Source: Bacillota bacterium
GTDB taxonomy: Bacteria; Bacillota; Bacilli; Bacillales; Cytobacillaceae
Assembly (NCBI GenBank): GCA_030705955.1
Contig: JAUZPL010000032.1
Span: forward strand, 1-47,018
DNA length: 47,018 nucleotides
Direction of reading: 5' to 3'
The notes under the pieces are model-generated. The model worked only from the letters and a program-made list of their open reading frames with translations. It searched no databases and was not told the origin of the DNA. The position numbers and the translations under genes are program-made. Shown in pieces: positions 36,628 through 45,857 of the stretch (positions are counted from its first letter, which is position 1; each line of letters starts with the position of its first letter).

Positions 36628-37503
36628 TTATTTAATTCCTGAATTCACCATGGTTTCCATTATAGACTTTTGCATGATTGCAAAGATAATGAAATTAGGC
36701 AAGAAAAGCAACAGAACTGCTGATGCGGAAGCTCCTTGATTTGCAACCGAGTTTGTTAACCCACTAGTTAATGTTGTAACAAAATAAGGTAATGTTTTCT
36801 TTGCTTCACTAATCATATAGAGTGCAGAACTGTCAGAATCCATCCAAACCGTTTGAAATGCCAGAATCATAACTGTTCCTATTGCTATCTTCACATTTGG
36901 AATCACAATCTTATAAAACGTCGTCCACGTTGAAGCTCCATCAATCTTTGCTGCTTCCAAAAGTTCCTTAGGCAACTGATCCATAAATTGTTTTATAAGA
37001 AAAACACCTACTGGTAATGCAAGTTGAGGGAGAATAAGTGCCGCATAAGTATTAATAAGTCCAAGCTTACTAATTACCAAGTACCTAGTAATGCTCACTG
37101 CTGCCGGAGAAAACATCAGAGAAACAACAATTAGTTTAAACAACATGTCTTTCCCTGGGAAATTACCTTTTGAAAATGCAAAAGCAGCAGTCGAACTAAA
37201 CACAACTGTAAGAGCTACACTAATGCTTGTAACCACAATACTATTGAAAAAATACCTAGAAAAAGGAACTAGTGAATCACTCATGGTAGAAATTAAATTA
37301 TTAAAATTTTGCATGGTTGGATTTTTGACAAAAAATTCTGGTGGAAACATAAATAGTTCAGATAATGGTTTAAATGCATTATTGATAATAAAAACAATCG
37401 GCATTATTGAAATAACCGCAAAAATCGTAAGGATGATTATATTAAAGTAACCAAACCCTCTAAGCCTATTAAGCTTTTTTGCTCTTAATCTGATTCGCAT
37501 CAC
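36628..37503 (-). CDS. Sugar ABC transporter permease, MalG type (set B)
   Basis: 291-aa permease, six transmembrane segments and EAA loop LPKELLEAAKIDGASTWTTF. The GTG start at 37503 shares its first base with the stop of the upstream permease, behind AGGAGG; an ATG three bases on is an alternative. It pairs with 37503-38468. Belongs with the 952-aa binding protein immediately upstream. Confidence 0.92.
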   Translation of the reverse strand: MMRIRLRAKKLNRLRGFGYFNIIILTIFAVISIMPIVFIINNAFKPLSELFMFPPEFFVKNPTMQNFNNLISTMSDSLVPFSRYFFNSIVVTSISVALTVVFSSTAAFAFSKGNFPGKDMLFKLIVVSLMFSPAAVSITRYLVISKLGLINTYAALILPQLALPVGVFLIKQFMDQLPKELLEAAKIDGASTWTTFYKIVIPNVKIAIGTVMILAFQTVWMDSDSSALYMISEAKKTLPYFVTTLTSGLTNSVANQGASASAVLLLFLPNFIIFAIMQKSIMETMVNSGIK

Positions 37504-38468
37504 TATTCATCCTCCTTTGTTCCTAGAAAGAACCAAGTTATTTTTGTAACGGCATAGGCCGCTATTAACAACATGAATGTCAGAGCAGTTGCGTAACCAA
37601 GCTCATAACGTATAAATCCATAATCTTCGATATGATTTTGTATTAATTGTCCAGCATAATTTGGTGTTGGATTTTGACCAGAAAGCTGTACTCCGATTTG
37701 ACCTGCGTTTAACGACCCCACAATGGACATTACAGCAGCAAATAACATTTGTGGTTTCATCGAAGGTAAGGTAATATACCATAACTCCTGCAAATTATTT
37801 TTAATCCCATCAATCTTTCCAGCCTCATATAGAGTGGCATCTACATTTTGAAGCCCAGCGAATAAAGATAAAAATCCTACTCCCATACTCCCCCATATTG
37901 TTACAAATATCATAATGCCTAAAAGGTAGTCTGGACTCTGTGTCCATGCAATGGGATGTGAAATAATTCCAAGATTTATGAGTAAATTATTTAAATATCC
38001 AAGTCTATCACTGCTGAATAAGACGACCCATACGGTTGAGATCATTACTCCACCTGCAATAGATGGAGTATAGATCGCCATCACATATAGTTTTTTAAAT
38101 TTCTTTGGTAATTGATTAATCAACCATGCTAAAAGAAACTGCATCGCGTATCCAATAGGGCCTACAAAAATAGCAAATTTAAAAGTATTTGGAATAACGT
38201 ATTTCATTAATACTGAGTCTTGGCTAAACATGATTTTAAAATTTAACAACCCTACAAACTTTGGAGGTTGAATTGAATTGAAAGAAGTAAAGGAAAGGAG
38301 CGCCGCGGTAAAAACGGGAACTACAATAAAGATAATAAAGCAAATCATAAAAGGAGCTATAAACAAATACGACGTTTTGTTTCGCTTCATTTCAAGCCAT
38401 GTATTTTTCACTTTTTCCCTTCTAATCTTTGATTTTAAGATTCTATCTTCTTTCATGCTCATTTTCAT
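37503..38468 (-). CDS. Sugar ABC transporter permease, MalF type (set B)
   Basis: 321-aa permease with six transmembrane segments plus a ~30-residue basic N-terminus; EAA motif as ATLYEAGKIDGIKNNLQELW. It overlaps the next gene by one base, so the pair is translated together. RBS GAGGAG. Confidence 0.92.
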   Translation of the reverse strand: MKMSMKEDRILKSKIRREKVKNTWLEMKRNKTSYLFIAPFMICFIIFIVVPVFTAALLSFTSFNSIQPPKFVGLLNFKIMFSQDSVLMKYVIPNTFKFAIFVGPIGYAMQFLLAWLINQLPKKFKKLYVMAIYTPSIAGGVMISTVWVVLFSSDRLGYLNNLLINLGIISHPIAWTQSPDYLLGIMIFVTIWGSMGVGFLSLFAGLQNVDATLYEAGKIDGIKNNLQELWYITLPSMKPQMLFAAVMSIVGSLNAGQIGVQLSGQNPTPNYAGQLIQNHIEDYGFIRYELGYATALTFMLLIAAYAVTKITWFFLGTKEDE

Positions 38469-38516
38469 TGGACTCTCCTCTTTACCAACTCATTAAGGCA
38501 ATTTATTTATATTTTG

Positions 38517-41375
38517 TTATTTAGCTGAATTTCCTTTAGATTCTTTAATTCCAAACTCCTGTTGTTTAACATCCATTTCGGATTGAATATTTCTGACAGC
38601 CATTTCCATTTGCTGTCTAAAATTTTTCTTATCAATAACAGTAGCTGTCCATGCATTCCATAATTCCCTTGGTGTCATATACGATCCCCCTGGAACATAC
38701 GGAATAGGCTTATACCATTGCAATTGATTCATAAGTACTTTTTTCACATCACTGCTCCAGGAATTCTGTTGTTCTACTACACTTGGATTAGCCGAGTACC
38801 ACATAAACTCCGGGCCATCATAGTTTTGTAGATCATTGGCAAAATTAACTTGGGTTTTTGTAGATAGCCACCATTTCATAAATTGCCACGCACGGTCTTG
38901 TCTAGCTGTATTGGTTTTAAACATCATGGCTCCGTTTTGTGTTCCTGCTTCCCATCTTTGGATCATACCGTTCTGATCTTTTGTACCGGGAGCCAGTGCA
39001 ATATTCCACAAACCCGAAATATCAGGGGCGCTAAGCTCTAACATAATGTACTGATCAATGGTCGTAATCCCCATTGGGGCATCCCCTTGACGGAAATGCT
39101 GATAAAAATTCACCATTTGTTCAGGCATTCCATATTTAATATAAAGATCTGTCCAGAACTGAAAAGATTTATATCCTTGTGGTGTGTTAAAAGCCAACTT
39201 TAGCCCATCTTTAGAATATACATCCACATTATTCTGAGCAAAGAAGGTTTGAAAGTCACCATACGGGTAAAAGAAATCGTTATTATGCTCTTCAAGTGTT
39301 GGAATAACTTTAATAATGTCATTCCAAGTCTGTGGAACTGCTAGGTTATATCTTTTTAATAGATCATTTCTATAGTACAAAACATTGTAAATCACTTCTT
39401 CAGGAAGCCCGTAATCTCCCCCTAGATAGCGATATGGGACTAAAGAACCCGGTACAACTTTTTTCTGTAATTCACTGTACCCTGAATATTTTTTTAAATT
39501 GACTAACGCTCCTCTTTCAGCAAAAGAATAGGTTGTATAAGAGTCAACACCTGTCGCAATATCAGGCTGCTTTCCAGCTGCATTTGCAAGGACTAGCAAA
39601 TTTGCCCCAGGAGGACAGTAATTAACGTTCACCTTTATACCTGTTTTAGGTGTAAAGTATTCATTTGCATATGTCTGCATTAAGTTTACATAGTCCTGAT
39701 TTCTTTGTACCCAAACTTGTACTGTATTACTATTCATTTTTCCAGTATTGCTATCATTAGATGTAAAGGAAGCAAAAAATCCTTTAATATAAAAACTGAC
39801 CTTGTCCAATAAACTTACATCTATATTTGGAAAGGTATTTTCCTTGGTTTTAAACTCTACATAATCCAATAAAAGTGGTTGAGTGCTTAGATTATTGTTC
39901 CAATCTGTGATGTTTGTATAGATAGAACTTAAGGAATCTTCCTTTTTCGGTATATTGTTTACGTTTAATGAAAGTTTTTGTAAATCCTTTGCGGCTGTGA
40001 GAAGCTCTCCAAAGGAGTTCTCCTTAAAACCTGTTAACTTACTAAGGTTTGCTGCTTGTTCTTGTACAATCCTGGCATCCTTTTTCAAAACATCATCAAT
40101 GTCAGGTATGTATTGCTTTAAATCCCACATACGATAAGTATCAACATTGTTTACGCCTATAATATTATGGATTCTATAATCCAATTCACGAAGACTGCTA
40201 ACGGTATTAGTAAGCTCTTTCTGTATACTTCTATATGGCGCATTTGTTACAGACAAACGGATAGTATGTTCCCCTTTTGTCAAATAAAAATCAAATGGAG
40301 TATCTCCTCCTAAAACTTTAGATTGCCAAGTTCCTCCATAAGGGAAACTTACACTTAATAATTCCTTGAATGGAACCTTACCATCAATCTCAATTTTTCT
40401 ATACGAACTTAAATCCGAATTAAAGTTTTGTTTATATTTAAAAGCTATATTGTAAATACCATCCCGAGGCACTTTAAATTTCCATTCAATCCAATCATGC
40501 GGATTCGACCATGATGTACCTCCAATTGTATTAAATATCTTTTTTCCAATATCTTCTGGTGTAACACCAGGTTGTGCGGTATTTATAAGTTGTATGTTTG
40601 ATCCTGACTGTGAAGATGAGTCTTCCGCCTCAAGTTTGTGATAAAATTTAAAGTTTTTTGTATTCTTAGGCAAGTTATTTTTATATGTTTCATAGTTTAC
40701 AATTTCTACCGGAGATTTAATGATGATTTTACTTATAGCAATCTCACCATTCATACCTGTGAGCTCAATTTTATTTTCGCCTTTTTTAAAGTAAAACTTA
40801 AAGGGATCTTTATATCTGCTGTTTCGATCAGTCAAGTTCATTCTTGACCAATTTTTGATTTCATTTAATTTTGGGCGAATTTCATTGCCATCTGAATCCT
40901 TTTGAAACGGATATTGGCTTTTTTTATACATCCGTTCAAAAAGGAAATTGTTAGCCTCCAAAAAGGGTTGCTTTCCATTAATAAGAAGTCCTCTTTCTAC
41001 TGGCTCCTGAATACGATCAGTAATATAGTACTGAAGAGAGATGTTATATAAGCCTTCAGTTGGTGCATTAAAGGAATATGTTATGTTTCCATCGCTATTA
41101 TTCCAATTTAAAACATTCGATTTTCCATCTACCGAACCAATATTTATATTTGCACTGCTAGATTTAGCTATAAAATCAGCAGCTGGAATTTCCAAATTAA
41201 AATTACTAACATCTTGTATATTGGAATCCTGCCAACCTTTAAGAATTTTAGCATAGTCCTGAACAGTTACATTGTCAGCATATGCATCGGTGTTAAAGAA
41301 TGGTAAGAGTAAAAAAGAGAACAAAAATATTAAAAATGTATAAAAACCTTTAACTGAATTCTTGGTTAACAGCAC
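38517..41375 (-). CDS. Giant ABC solute-binding protein with N-terminal carbohydrate-binding-like domains
   Basis: 952-aa exported protein; signal peptide to about residue 33. There is no lipobox cysteine, unusual for a Gram-positive binding protein, so anchoring is unclear. Two beta-sandwich modules resembling CBM6/malectin-type domains follow (~45-225, with LNWNNSDGNITYSFNAPTEG; ~240-400, with GTSWSNPHDWIEWKFKVPRDG and KQNFNSDLSSYRKIEIDGKV), then a helical linker and a cluster-B-type extracellular binding domain from ~560 (VWVQRNQDYVNLMQTYANEY, QPDIATGVDSYTTYSF, LPEEVIYNVLYYRNDL). Ordinary sugar-binding proteins are about 400-450 aa. It probably captures a long or branched glycan for permease set B. 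GTG start. Confidence 0.85.
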   Translation of the reverse strand: MLLTKNSVKGFYTFLIFLFSFLLLPFFNTDAYADNVTVQDYAKILKGWQDSNIQDVSNFNLEIPAADFIAKSSSANINIGSVDGKSNVLNWNNSDGNITYSFNAPTEGLYNISLQYYITDRIQEPVERGLLINGKQPFLEANNFLFERMYKKSQYPFQKDSDGNEIRPKLNEIKNWSRMNLTDRNSRYKDPFKFYFKKGENKIELTGMNGEIAISKIIIKSPVEIVNYETYKNNLPKNTKNFKFYHKLEAEDSSSQSGSNIQLINTAQPGVTPEDIGKKIFNTIGGTSWSNPHDWIEWKFKVPRDGIYNIAFKYKQNFNSDLSSYRKIEIDGKVPFKELLSVSFPYGGTWQSKVLGGDTPFDFYLTKGEHTIRLSVTNAPYRSIQKELTNTVSSLRELDYRIHNIIGVNNVDTYRMWDLKQYIPDIDDVLKKDARIVQEQAANLSKLTGFKENSFGELLTAAKDLQKLSLNVNNIPKKEDSLSSIYTNITDWNNNLSTQPLLLDYVEFKTKENTFPNIDVSLLDKVSFYIKGFFASFTSNDSNTGKMNSNTVQVWVQRNQDYVNLMQTYANEYFTPKTGIKVNVNYCPPGANLLVLANAAGKQPDIATGVDSYTTYSFAERGALVNLKKYSGYSELQKKVVPGSLVPYRYLGGDYGLPEEVIYNVLYYRNDLLKRYNLAVPQTWNDIIKVIPTLEEHNNDFFYPYGDFQTFFAQNNVDVYSKDGLKLAFNTPQGYKSFQFWTDLYIKYGMPEQMVNFYQHFRQGDAPMGITTIDQYIMLELSAPDISGLWNIALAPGTKDQNGMIQRWEAGTQNGAMMFKTNTARQDRAWQFMKWWLSTKTQVNFANDLQNYDGPEFMWYSANPSVVEQQNSWSSDVKKVLMNQLQWYKPIPYVPGGSYMTPRELWNAWTATVIDKKNFRQQMEMAVRNIQSEMDVKQQEFGIKESKGNSAK

Positions 41376-41408
41376 AATTCCACCTTCCTCAACAAAATTT
41401 GCAACAAA

Positions 41409-42521
41409 CTATCCAATTCTTGCTCCTGTACTGGAATCAAAAAATAAAAAGGAATCCATTTCTACCGAAACTCTAACTGACATTCCATTTTCAAATCTTT
41501 CATTTGCTGCAACTCTTACAACGATTTCTTCTGTTCCAACTTTTACATAAACATATCGATCTGCGCCAACGAGTTCCGTTACATCGACGATACCTCTTAA
41601 GCTTTTTCCATCAAGTTTTTCGCCATTATCTATCTTGAGTGACAAATTCTCAGGCCTTATCCCGCCATACAGAACCCTTCCTGAATATTTTTCTACATGT
41701 TCTACCATTTCCTTCTGAATATTAAGATGAAATCTAGGATGCGAAAATAGTAAACCTTTTTCAGTTTGGATAATCTCTCCTTTAAAAAAATTCATGGCTG
41801 GCGATCCAATGAACCCTGCAACAAAACGATTAGCAGGATAGTTATATATATTCTCAGGGGTATCTACTTGTTGAATAGCCCCCTCGTTCATAACAACAAT
41901 TCTATCACCCATTGTCATTGCCTCTACCTGATCATGAGTAACATAAATCGTGGTCGCTTTTAATTCTCTTTGTAATTTAATAATTTCTAATCTCATATGT
42001 ACACGCATTTTTGCATCTAAGTTAGACAATGGTTCGTCCATTAGAAAGATTTTAGGGTCCCTTACAATCGCCCTTCCAAGCGCTACCCTTTGTCTTTGAC
42101 CACCTGATACATTTCCTGGGAGCCTGTCTAGGAGATGCTCAATTTGAAGTTTTCTAGATTTGCTTTTGATGGTTTCGTTTATTTTAAACTTCTCCATTTT
42201 TTTCAATCTAAGACTAAAGGCCATATTCTCAAATAATGTAAGATTGGGATAAAGTGCATAATTTTGAAAGACCATGGCTATATTTCTTTTTTTGGGAGGA
42301 AGATGATTTACAAGTTGATCATCAATATAAATTTGTCCTTTTGATATACTTTCAAGACCTGCAATCATTCTAAGAGTTGTCGTTTTGCCACACCCTGATG
42401 GACCAACAAACACGATAAACTCTGAATCGTCAATCTCTAGGTTAAAATCTCTAACTGCGGGAGCAACATCTTTTGCATTGGGGTATATTTTGTATAAATT
42501 CCTTATGGATACCTTAGCCAT
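41409..42521 (-). CDS. MsmX/UgpC-type sugar ABC transporter ATPase
   Basis: 370-aa ATPase: Walker A GPSGCGKTT (40-48), Q-loop FQNYALYP, signature VSGGQRQRV (138-146), Walker B IFLMDEP, switch H196, and a C-terminal TOBE-like regulatory domain (~230-370). It is the only ATPase gene in the region and must energise two permease pairs, like MsmX, which serves several importers in B. subtilis. I placed the start at the ATG (MAKVSIRN), four codons inside the open GTG frame. Confidence 0.93.
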   Translation of the reverse strand: MAKVSIRNLYKIYPNAKDVAPAVRDFNLEIDDSEFIVFVGPSGCGKTTTLRMIAGLESISKGQIYIDDQLVNHLPPKKRNIAMVFQNYALYPNLTLFENMAFSLRLKKMEKFKINETIKSKSRKLQIEHLLDRLPGNVSGGQRQRVALGRAIVRDPKIFLMDEPLSNLDAKMRVHMRLEIIKLQRELKATTIYVTHDQVEAMTMGDRIVVMNEGAIQQVDTPENIYNYPANRFVAGFIGSPAMNFFKGEIIQTEKGLLFSHPRFHLNIQKEMVEHVEKYSGRVLYGGIRPENLSLKIDNGEKLDGKSLRGIVDVTELVGADRYVYVKVGTEEIVVRVAANERFENGMSVRVSVEMDSFLFFDSSTGARIG

Positions 42522-42575
42522 AACCCTGATCACCCTCTATCAACAATCTATTTTCACGGAAGTAAAAATCTATCA

Positions 42576-42608
42576 AGGGACCTACTCATAAATTCACAGC
42601 AAGTCCCT
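42576..42608 (-). other. Stem-loop after the binding-protein gene
   Basis: AGGGAC (42576-42581) pairs with GTCCCT (42603-42608) over a 21-nt loop in the gap between the binding-protein and ATPase genes; minus-strand tail is only weakly T-rich. Position fits an RNA-stability or attenuation element that keeps binding-protein mRNA in excess, a common arrangement. Confidence 0.45.
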
Positions 42609-42632
42609 GATATAGAACATTATTTTAAAATA

Positions 42633-44087
42633 TTACCAGCTTGGCGGGTTATCCAATACATGAGAAGCATTGACTTTATTGTCGTATTCCTTCAATGCAT
42701 CCACCAATTGCTTTTTACCACTATTAACATCTTGCGTCAGCTTTAACAAATCAGGAGTAGTATAGGAATTATTGGTATTTTTCGCTGCCTCTAGGAATCC
42801 ATCATACAATGTTTTGAATGTATCATTTAACTTATACTTTGTAGTGAATGGTGGAATACCATATCCAAAGATATCTTTTCCTAATTGAGTACTAAAGGCG
42901 TATCTGTTTTCATCATATTTGAATGGATATACCTTTTCGCCACTGTCTGGATTAGTTGTGTAAGCATTATCACGGAATTCTTGGCTTGTCATGAATTTCA
43001 AGAATTGCCATGCAAGATCTTTATGTTTACTTCCTTTATAGATAGAGTAGCCAATTTCATCATCAAGTGTAGCTCTTCCATTTGGCCCTTTAGGAACATT
43101 ATATACCCCTACTTTAAATGGATAGCTTTTAGCTGTTTGGTCATAAGGAACCGCCCATGTGCTAGCAACAAACATACCGGCAACGCCCTTTTCCCAGTCA
43201 ACATCCCAAATAGAAGTATCAAGACCCATAGCCTTTTTCTGATCCTCTGACATAGTTGTAGCATAGTTATTTCCATATACCTGCAGATAATCTTGAATTG
43301 CTTTTATAGCATTTGGATCTTCAGCAAAATTTGAAACTTTTTTACCATTAACCTCTTTATAACCGTTTACTCCATATCCTTGAAGGAAGAAATTGAGCAT
43401 ACGAGGATAATCTTCAACATCTATATTTCTTGCCAAGCCTGTTCTCATATTTTTAGGGTCACTTTTATTGGTTAACGCTTTAGCATCATTCATGAAATCA
43501 CTTATAGTCCAATCGTTCGTTGGATATGGAACATTAGCCTGATCGAATAAATCCAAATTTGCTACTACTGCTGCAGGCATTACATCAAATGGAATACCAT
43601 ATGTAGCACCATCTACTTTATGTGAATCAAGCAGTGAAGGAATAAAACTATTTTTATATTGCGGATCTTTATCTAAGTATTTGTCAAGAGGTTCAGCATA
43701 GCCGTCTTTTGTAATCGTTTTTAATATAGCTGGAACAGGACCTTCCCAGAAAAATATATCTGGCAGATCTCCACTAGCTAACCCTTTTGTAATATCATTC
43801 CAATCCTTATCAGGCGAAATATTTAGAACTAAATTCGGAAATTGACTATGGATATAATCATAGAAAGGATCACCAGGTTTACCACCCTCTCCTTCTCCTT
43901 TACGCATCCAAATATTCAAAGTACCCTTAAGTTTCTTTCTTTGTTCAGCGAGAGATTTCGAACTATTTGAATTATCTTTAACAGCAGTCCCAGAGGTTGT
44001 ATTACCAGAATTAGATGAACACGCTGATAGTAACATTGCAAATACCAAGATTAGGGTCAAACTAAGCGACATTACCCTTTTTTTCAT
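42633..44087 (-). CDS. Sugar ABC transporter solute-binding lipoprotein
   Basis: 484-aa lipoprotein; lipobox LLSAC (Cys23) then a Ser/Asn-rich linker and an extracellular binding domain of cluster B/D type (LNIWMRKGEGEGG, LPDIFFWEGPVPAIL, AWQFLKFMTSQEF). I used the ATG at 44087 behind TGGAGG; the frame is open five codons further. It is most likely the receptor of permease set A, which has none of its own adjacent, while the 952-aa protein serves set B. Confidence 0.9.
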   Translation of the reverse strand: MKKRVMSLSLTLILVFAMLLSACSSNSGNTTSGTAVKDNSNSSKSLAEQRKKLKGTLNIWMRKGEGEGGKPGDPFYDYIHSQFPNLVLNISPDKDWNDITKGLASGDLPDIFFWEGPVPAILKTITKDGYAEPLDKYLDKDPQYKNSFIPSLLDSHKVDGATYGIPFDVMPAAVVANLDLFDQANVPYPTNDWTISDFMNDAKALTNKSDPKNMRTGLARNIDVEDYPRMLNFFLQGYGVNGYKEVNGKKVSNFAEDPNAIKAIQDYLQVYGNNYATTMSEDQKKAMGLDTSIWDVDWEKGVAGMFVASTWAVPYDQTAKSYPFKVGVYNVPKGPNGRATLDDEIGYSIYKGSKHKDLAWQFLKFMTSQEFRDNAYTTNPDSGEKVYPFKYDENRYAFSTQLGKDIFGYGIPPFTTKYKLNDTFKTLYDGFLEAAKNTNNSYTTPDLLKLTQDVNSGKKQLVDALKEYDNKVNASHVLDNPPSW

Positions 44088-44102
44088 TAATTCTTCCTCC
44101 AA

Positions 44103-44356
44103 ATCATATAATGTTTATTGCATTTTGTTTATCTAAATCTACTATTAAAAATTTTCCAAAATTTAAAGTCTGATTATCACTCCTTCCATTAACGATTATT
44201 CACTAACACTCGGAAGCTTTTTCGATTTGATATAATATAATTGTCCTGTTACAAATACGGATATGTACTATATTATACAATCCATCCCGAATAATACCGA
44301 GGTTTAAAAGTACTAAATACTTAGAAACACCATCCTACTTTTAGGGCAGTGGCCTA
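44103..44356. other. Gap between the first DUF1861 gene and the binding-protein gene
   Basis: 254 bp of AT-rich DNA. On the minus strand a -10-like TATAAT (TTGTATAATATAG, about 44265-44278) could give a second start of transcription for the transport genes; no clear -35 or terminator is seen. No ORF. Confidence 0.4.
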
Positions 44357-45316
44357 TTACTTAACAATTTCTCCGAAACCTTTGAAGGGATAATCAATTA
44401 CTATTCTCCCAACCTCACAATCACCTATACCGCTATATAAATCTACCTTTCCATCGGGACGCATAACGATTCCTGAGGTAAAGGCACAATCTATAAGTTC
44501 AGGTCTCTTTGAAGGACCTCGTGGGTAGCTTGAACGAGTTCCAATAATTTTAATGTCCTTAGCCTGATGTTCCAAAGGATCAAATACAAATGAAACATTC
44601 ATATAGGATAATACTTCCTGACCATTGGGGTCAGTACTTTTGTAGGATTTATGGCCTATAACTCCTATATTGCCACTATCTAGCAAATACGCTTGGTTAC
44701 AGCCACCCCATTCATTATCATCAAAAAGCTCAGGTATAAATGAAGCGCTTTCAATAACCTCAGAAGATAACTCTTCTAAACTATCAATTACAGCAAATCC
44801 AATCATAGATTCACTACCATATTTTTTTTGAATCTTTTCATTTCTCGGACGCGAAAAGACACCAATTCGTCCATCTGCCAATTCAACTAGACGAATATCT
44901 TTCATATAGTCCGGACCAGTGGTAAAGTAAAATAGATTATGTAAGTCAGTCCCTTTATAGAAATATCCATAAAAGGTATCAATAGTACCTTTACTATATC
45001 GCACATGTGTGCCACCTAGTACTAGGCTTTCTCCGATAATACTAATATAAGGGTCTTCCAGTTGATAAATCATAGAATCAGGAACGAGAGTCCATTCATC
45101 TTTCCCAGTTTTTTCAAACAGTCTAACCCAAGACCTCGCCCATTCATCACGCTTTTCAACTCGTCCAAATATATAAGTTTTCCCTTTCCAATTAAAAGGT
45201 ATGGAAGAATTGTAGACATCAAAACCTTCTACTCCATTAAACTTCAGTTTCGTACTTTCGTATATTTTTGCTACACTTTCAAAATGCTCTCTTTGATTAA
45301 CGAGGTTCATCTTCAC
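44357..45316 (-). CDS. DUF1861 protein, GH130/GT108-like five-bladed propeller (copy 1)
   Basis: 319-aa cytoplasmic protein, first gene of the operon, homologous to the product of 25842-26774: KTYIFGRVEKRDEWARSWVR, TGPDYMKDIRLVELADGRIG with FSRPR, and DDNEWGGCNQAYLLDSGNIG. Family and proposed activity as for copy 2 (phosphorolysis or transfer on beta-mannosides; inference). The copies differ in the conserved core (GGCNQAY against GGANELH), so specificity may differ. GTG start 7 nt after AAGGAGG. Promoter at 45357-45385. Confidence 0.82.
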   Translation of the reverse strand: MKMNLVNQREHFESVAKIYESTKLKFNGVEGFDVYNSSIPFNWKGKTYIFGRVEKRDEWARSWVRLFEKTGKDEWTLVPDSMIYQLEDPYISIIGESLVLGGTHVRYSKGTIDTFYGYFYKGTDLHNLFYFTTGPDYMKDIRLVELADGRIGVFSRPRNEKIQKKYGSESMIGFAVIDSLEELSSEVIESASFIPELFDDNEWGGCNQAYLLDSGNIGVIGHKSYKSTDPNGQEVLSYMNVSFVFDPLEHQAKDIKIIGTRSSYPRGPSKRPELIDCAFTSGIVMRPDGKVDLYSGIGDCEVGRIVIDYPFKGFGEIVK

Positions 45317-45340
45317 TTTTTAACCTCCTTGTTTTTTTAT

Positions 45341-45452
45341 TAACTTTAGTAATTTTATTGTAGTTCAGTAAGCTATCTTTTTCAAGTCAAAATTTTCAAA
45401 AATAAAGTTACTTTTTTATAAAAATAAAATAGTAACTTTAAATATTTTGACT
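45341..45452 (-). promoter_or_regulatory. Operon promoter with repeated operator-like half-sites
   Basis: -35 TTGAAA (45380-45385), 17-bp spacer, -10 TACAAT (45357-45362) on the minus strand. The heptamer AAAGTTA/TAACTTT occurs at 45341-45347, 45404-45410 and 45433-45439, so it flanks the promoter; AAAGTTACT/AGTAACTTT form an inverted repeat (45404-45439), itself framed by AGTCAAAATTTT (45385-45396) and AATATTTTGACT (45441-45452). Likely regulator-binding sites, though they lack the central CG usual for LacI-family operators. Confidence 0.6.
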
Positions 45453-45857
45453 GAAAATCTATTTTATATTAAAATTAAATTAGAATTCATTAATTTACTT
45501 CAATGGTTTAGACACTATAGGATTAGTTCTTTTTAATACAGATGTTTTGGCTAATACACTTAACACGCTATATTCGTTGGCGTGGTTTTTACAATGAAAT
45601 TAGGCATGAAAGCTCTACTGATGTTATTCGTAATGCGGACACTCGTAATCTATTTGGAAAAACTCTACTAATATGTGTCCATTAAACTATTCTTACATTA
45701 CATGTGGTTGTTTCAGAAACTATAAAGGTACAAACACTTTACAAGTATACTTTTTCAACCTTACAAATGAGGATCTTGTAAAATACGAAAACATAGCTGC
45801 TTCTATATATATGTAACCTTATTGACAATTAATGAATTACGTTTGGGGGGATTATCA
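45453..45857. other. Intergenic region between operon promoter and LacI gene
   Basis: About 400 bp. The plus strand has a 47-codon open frame at 45542-45685 (RYIRWRGFYNEIRHESST and on) of unknown status, without a good RBS; it may be a transposase remnant or noise. The LacI gene promoter must lie near 45690-45830 but I cannot fix it. Confidence 0.4.

Noticed and set aside
37091-37450. 119-aa open frame on the plus strand
   Set aside because: Lies entirely antisense to a clear ABC permease gene; no RBS or family features.
42885-43250. 121-aa plus-strand open frame
   Set aside because: Antisense to the solute-binding lipoprotein gene, with no supporting signals.
45542-45685. 47-codon plus-strand frame with YIRW...FYNEIR-like residues, reminiscent of an IS3-type transposase tail
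   Set aside because: Too short, no RBS, no terminal inverted repeats or target duplication seen; similarity is only impressionistic.
44103-45857. Search for CcpA cre sites in the operon control regions
   Set aside because: No sequence close to the TGNAANCGNWNNCA consensus was seen by eye; carbon catabolite control cannot be claimed.
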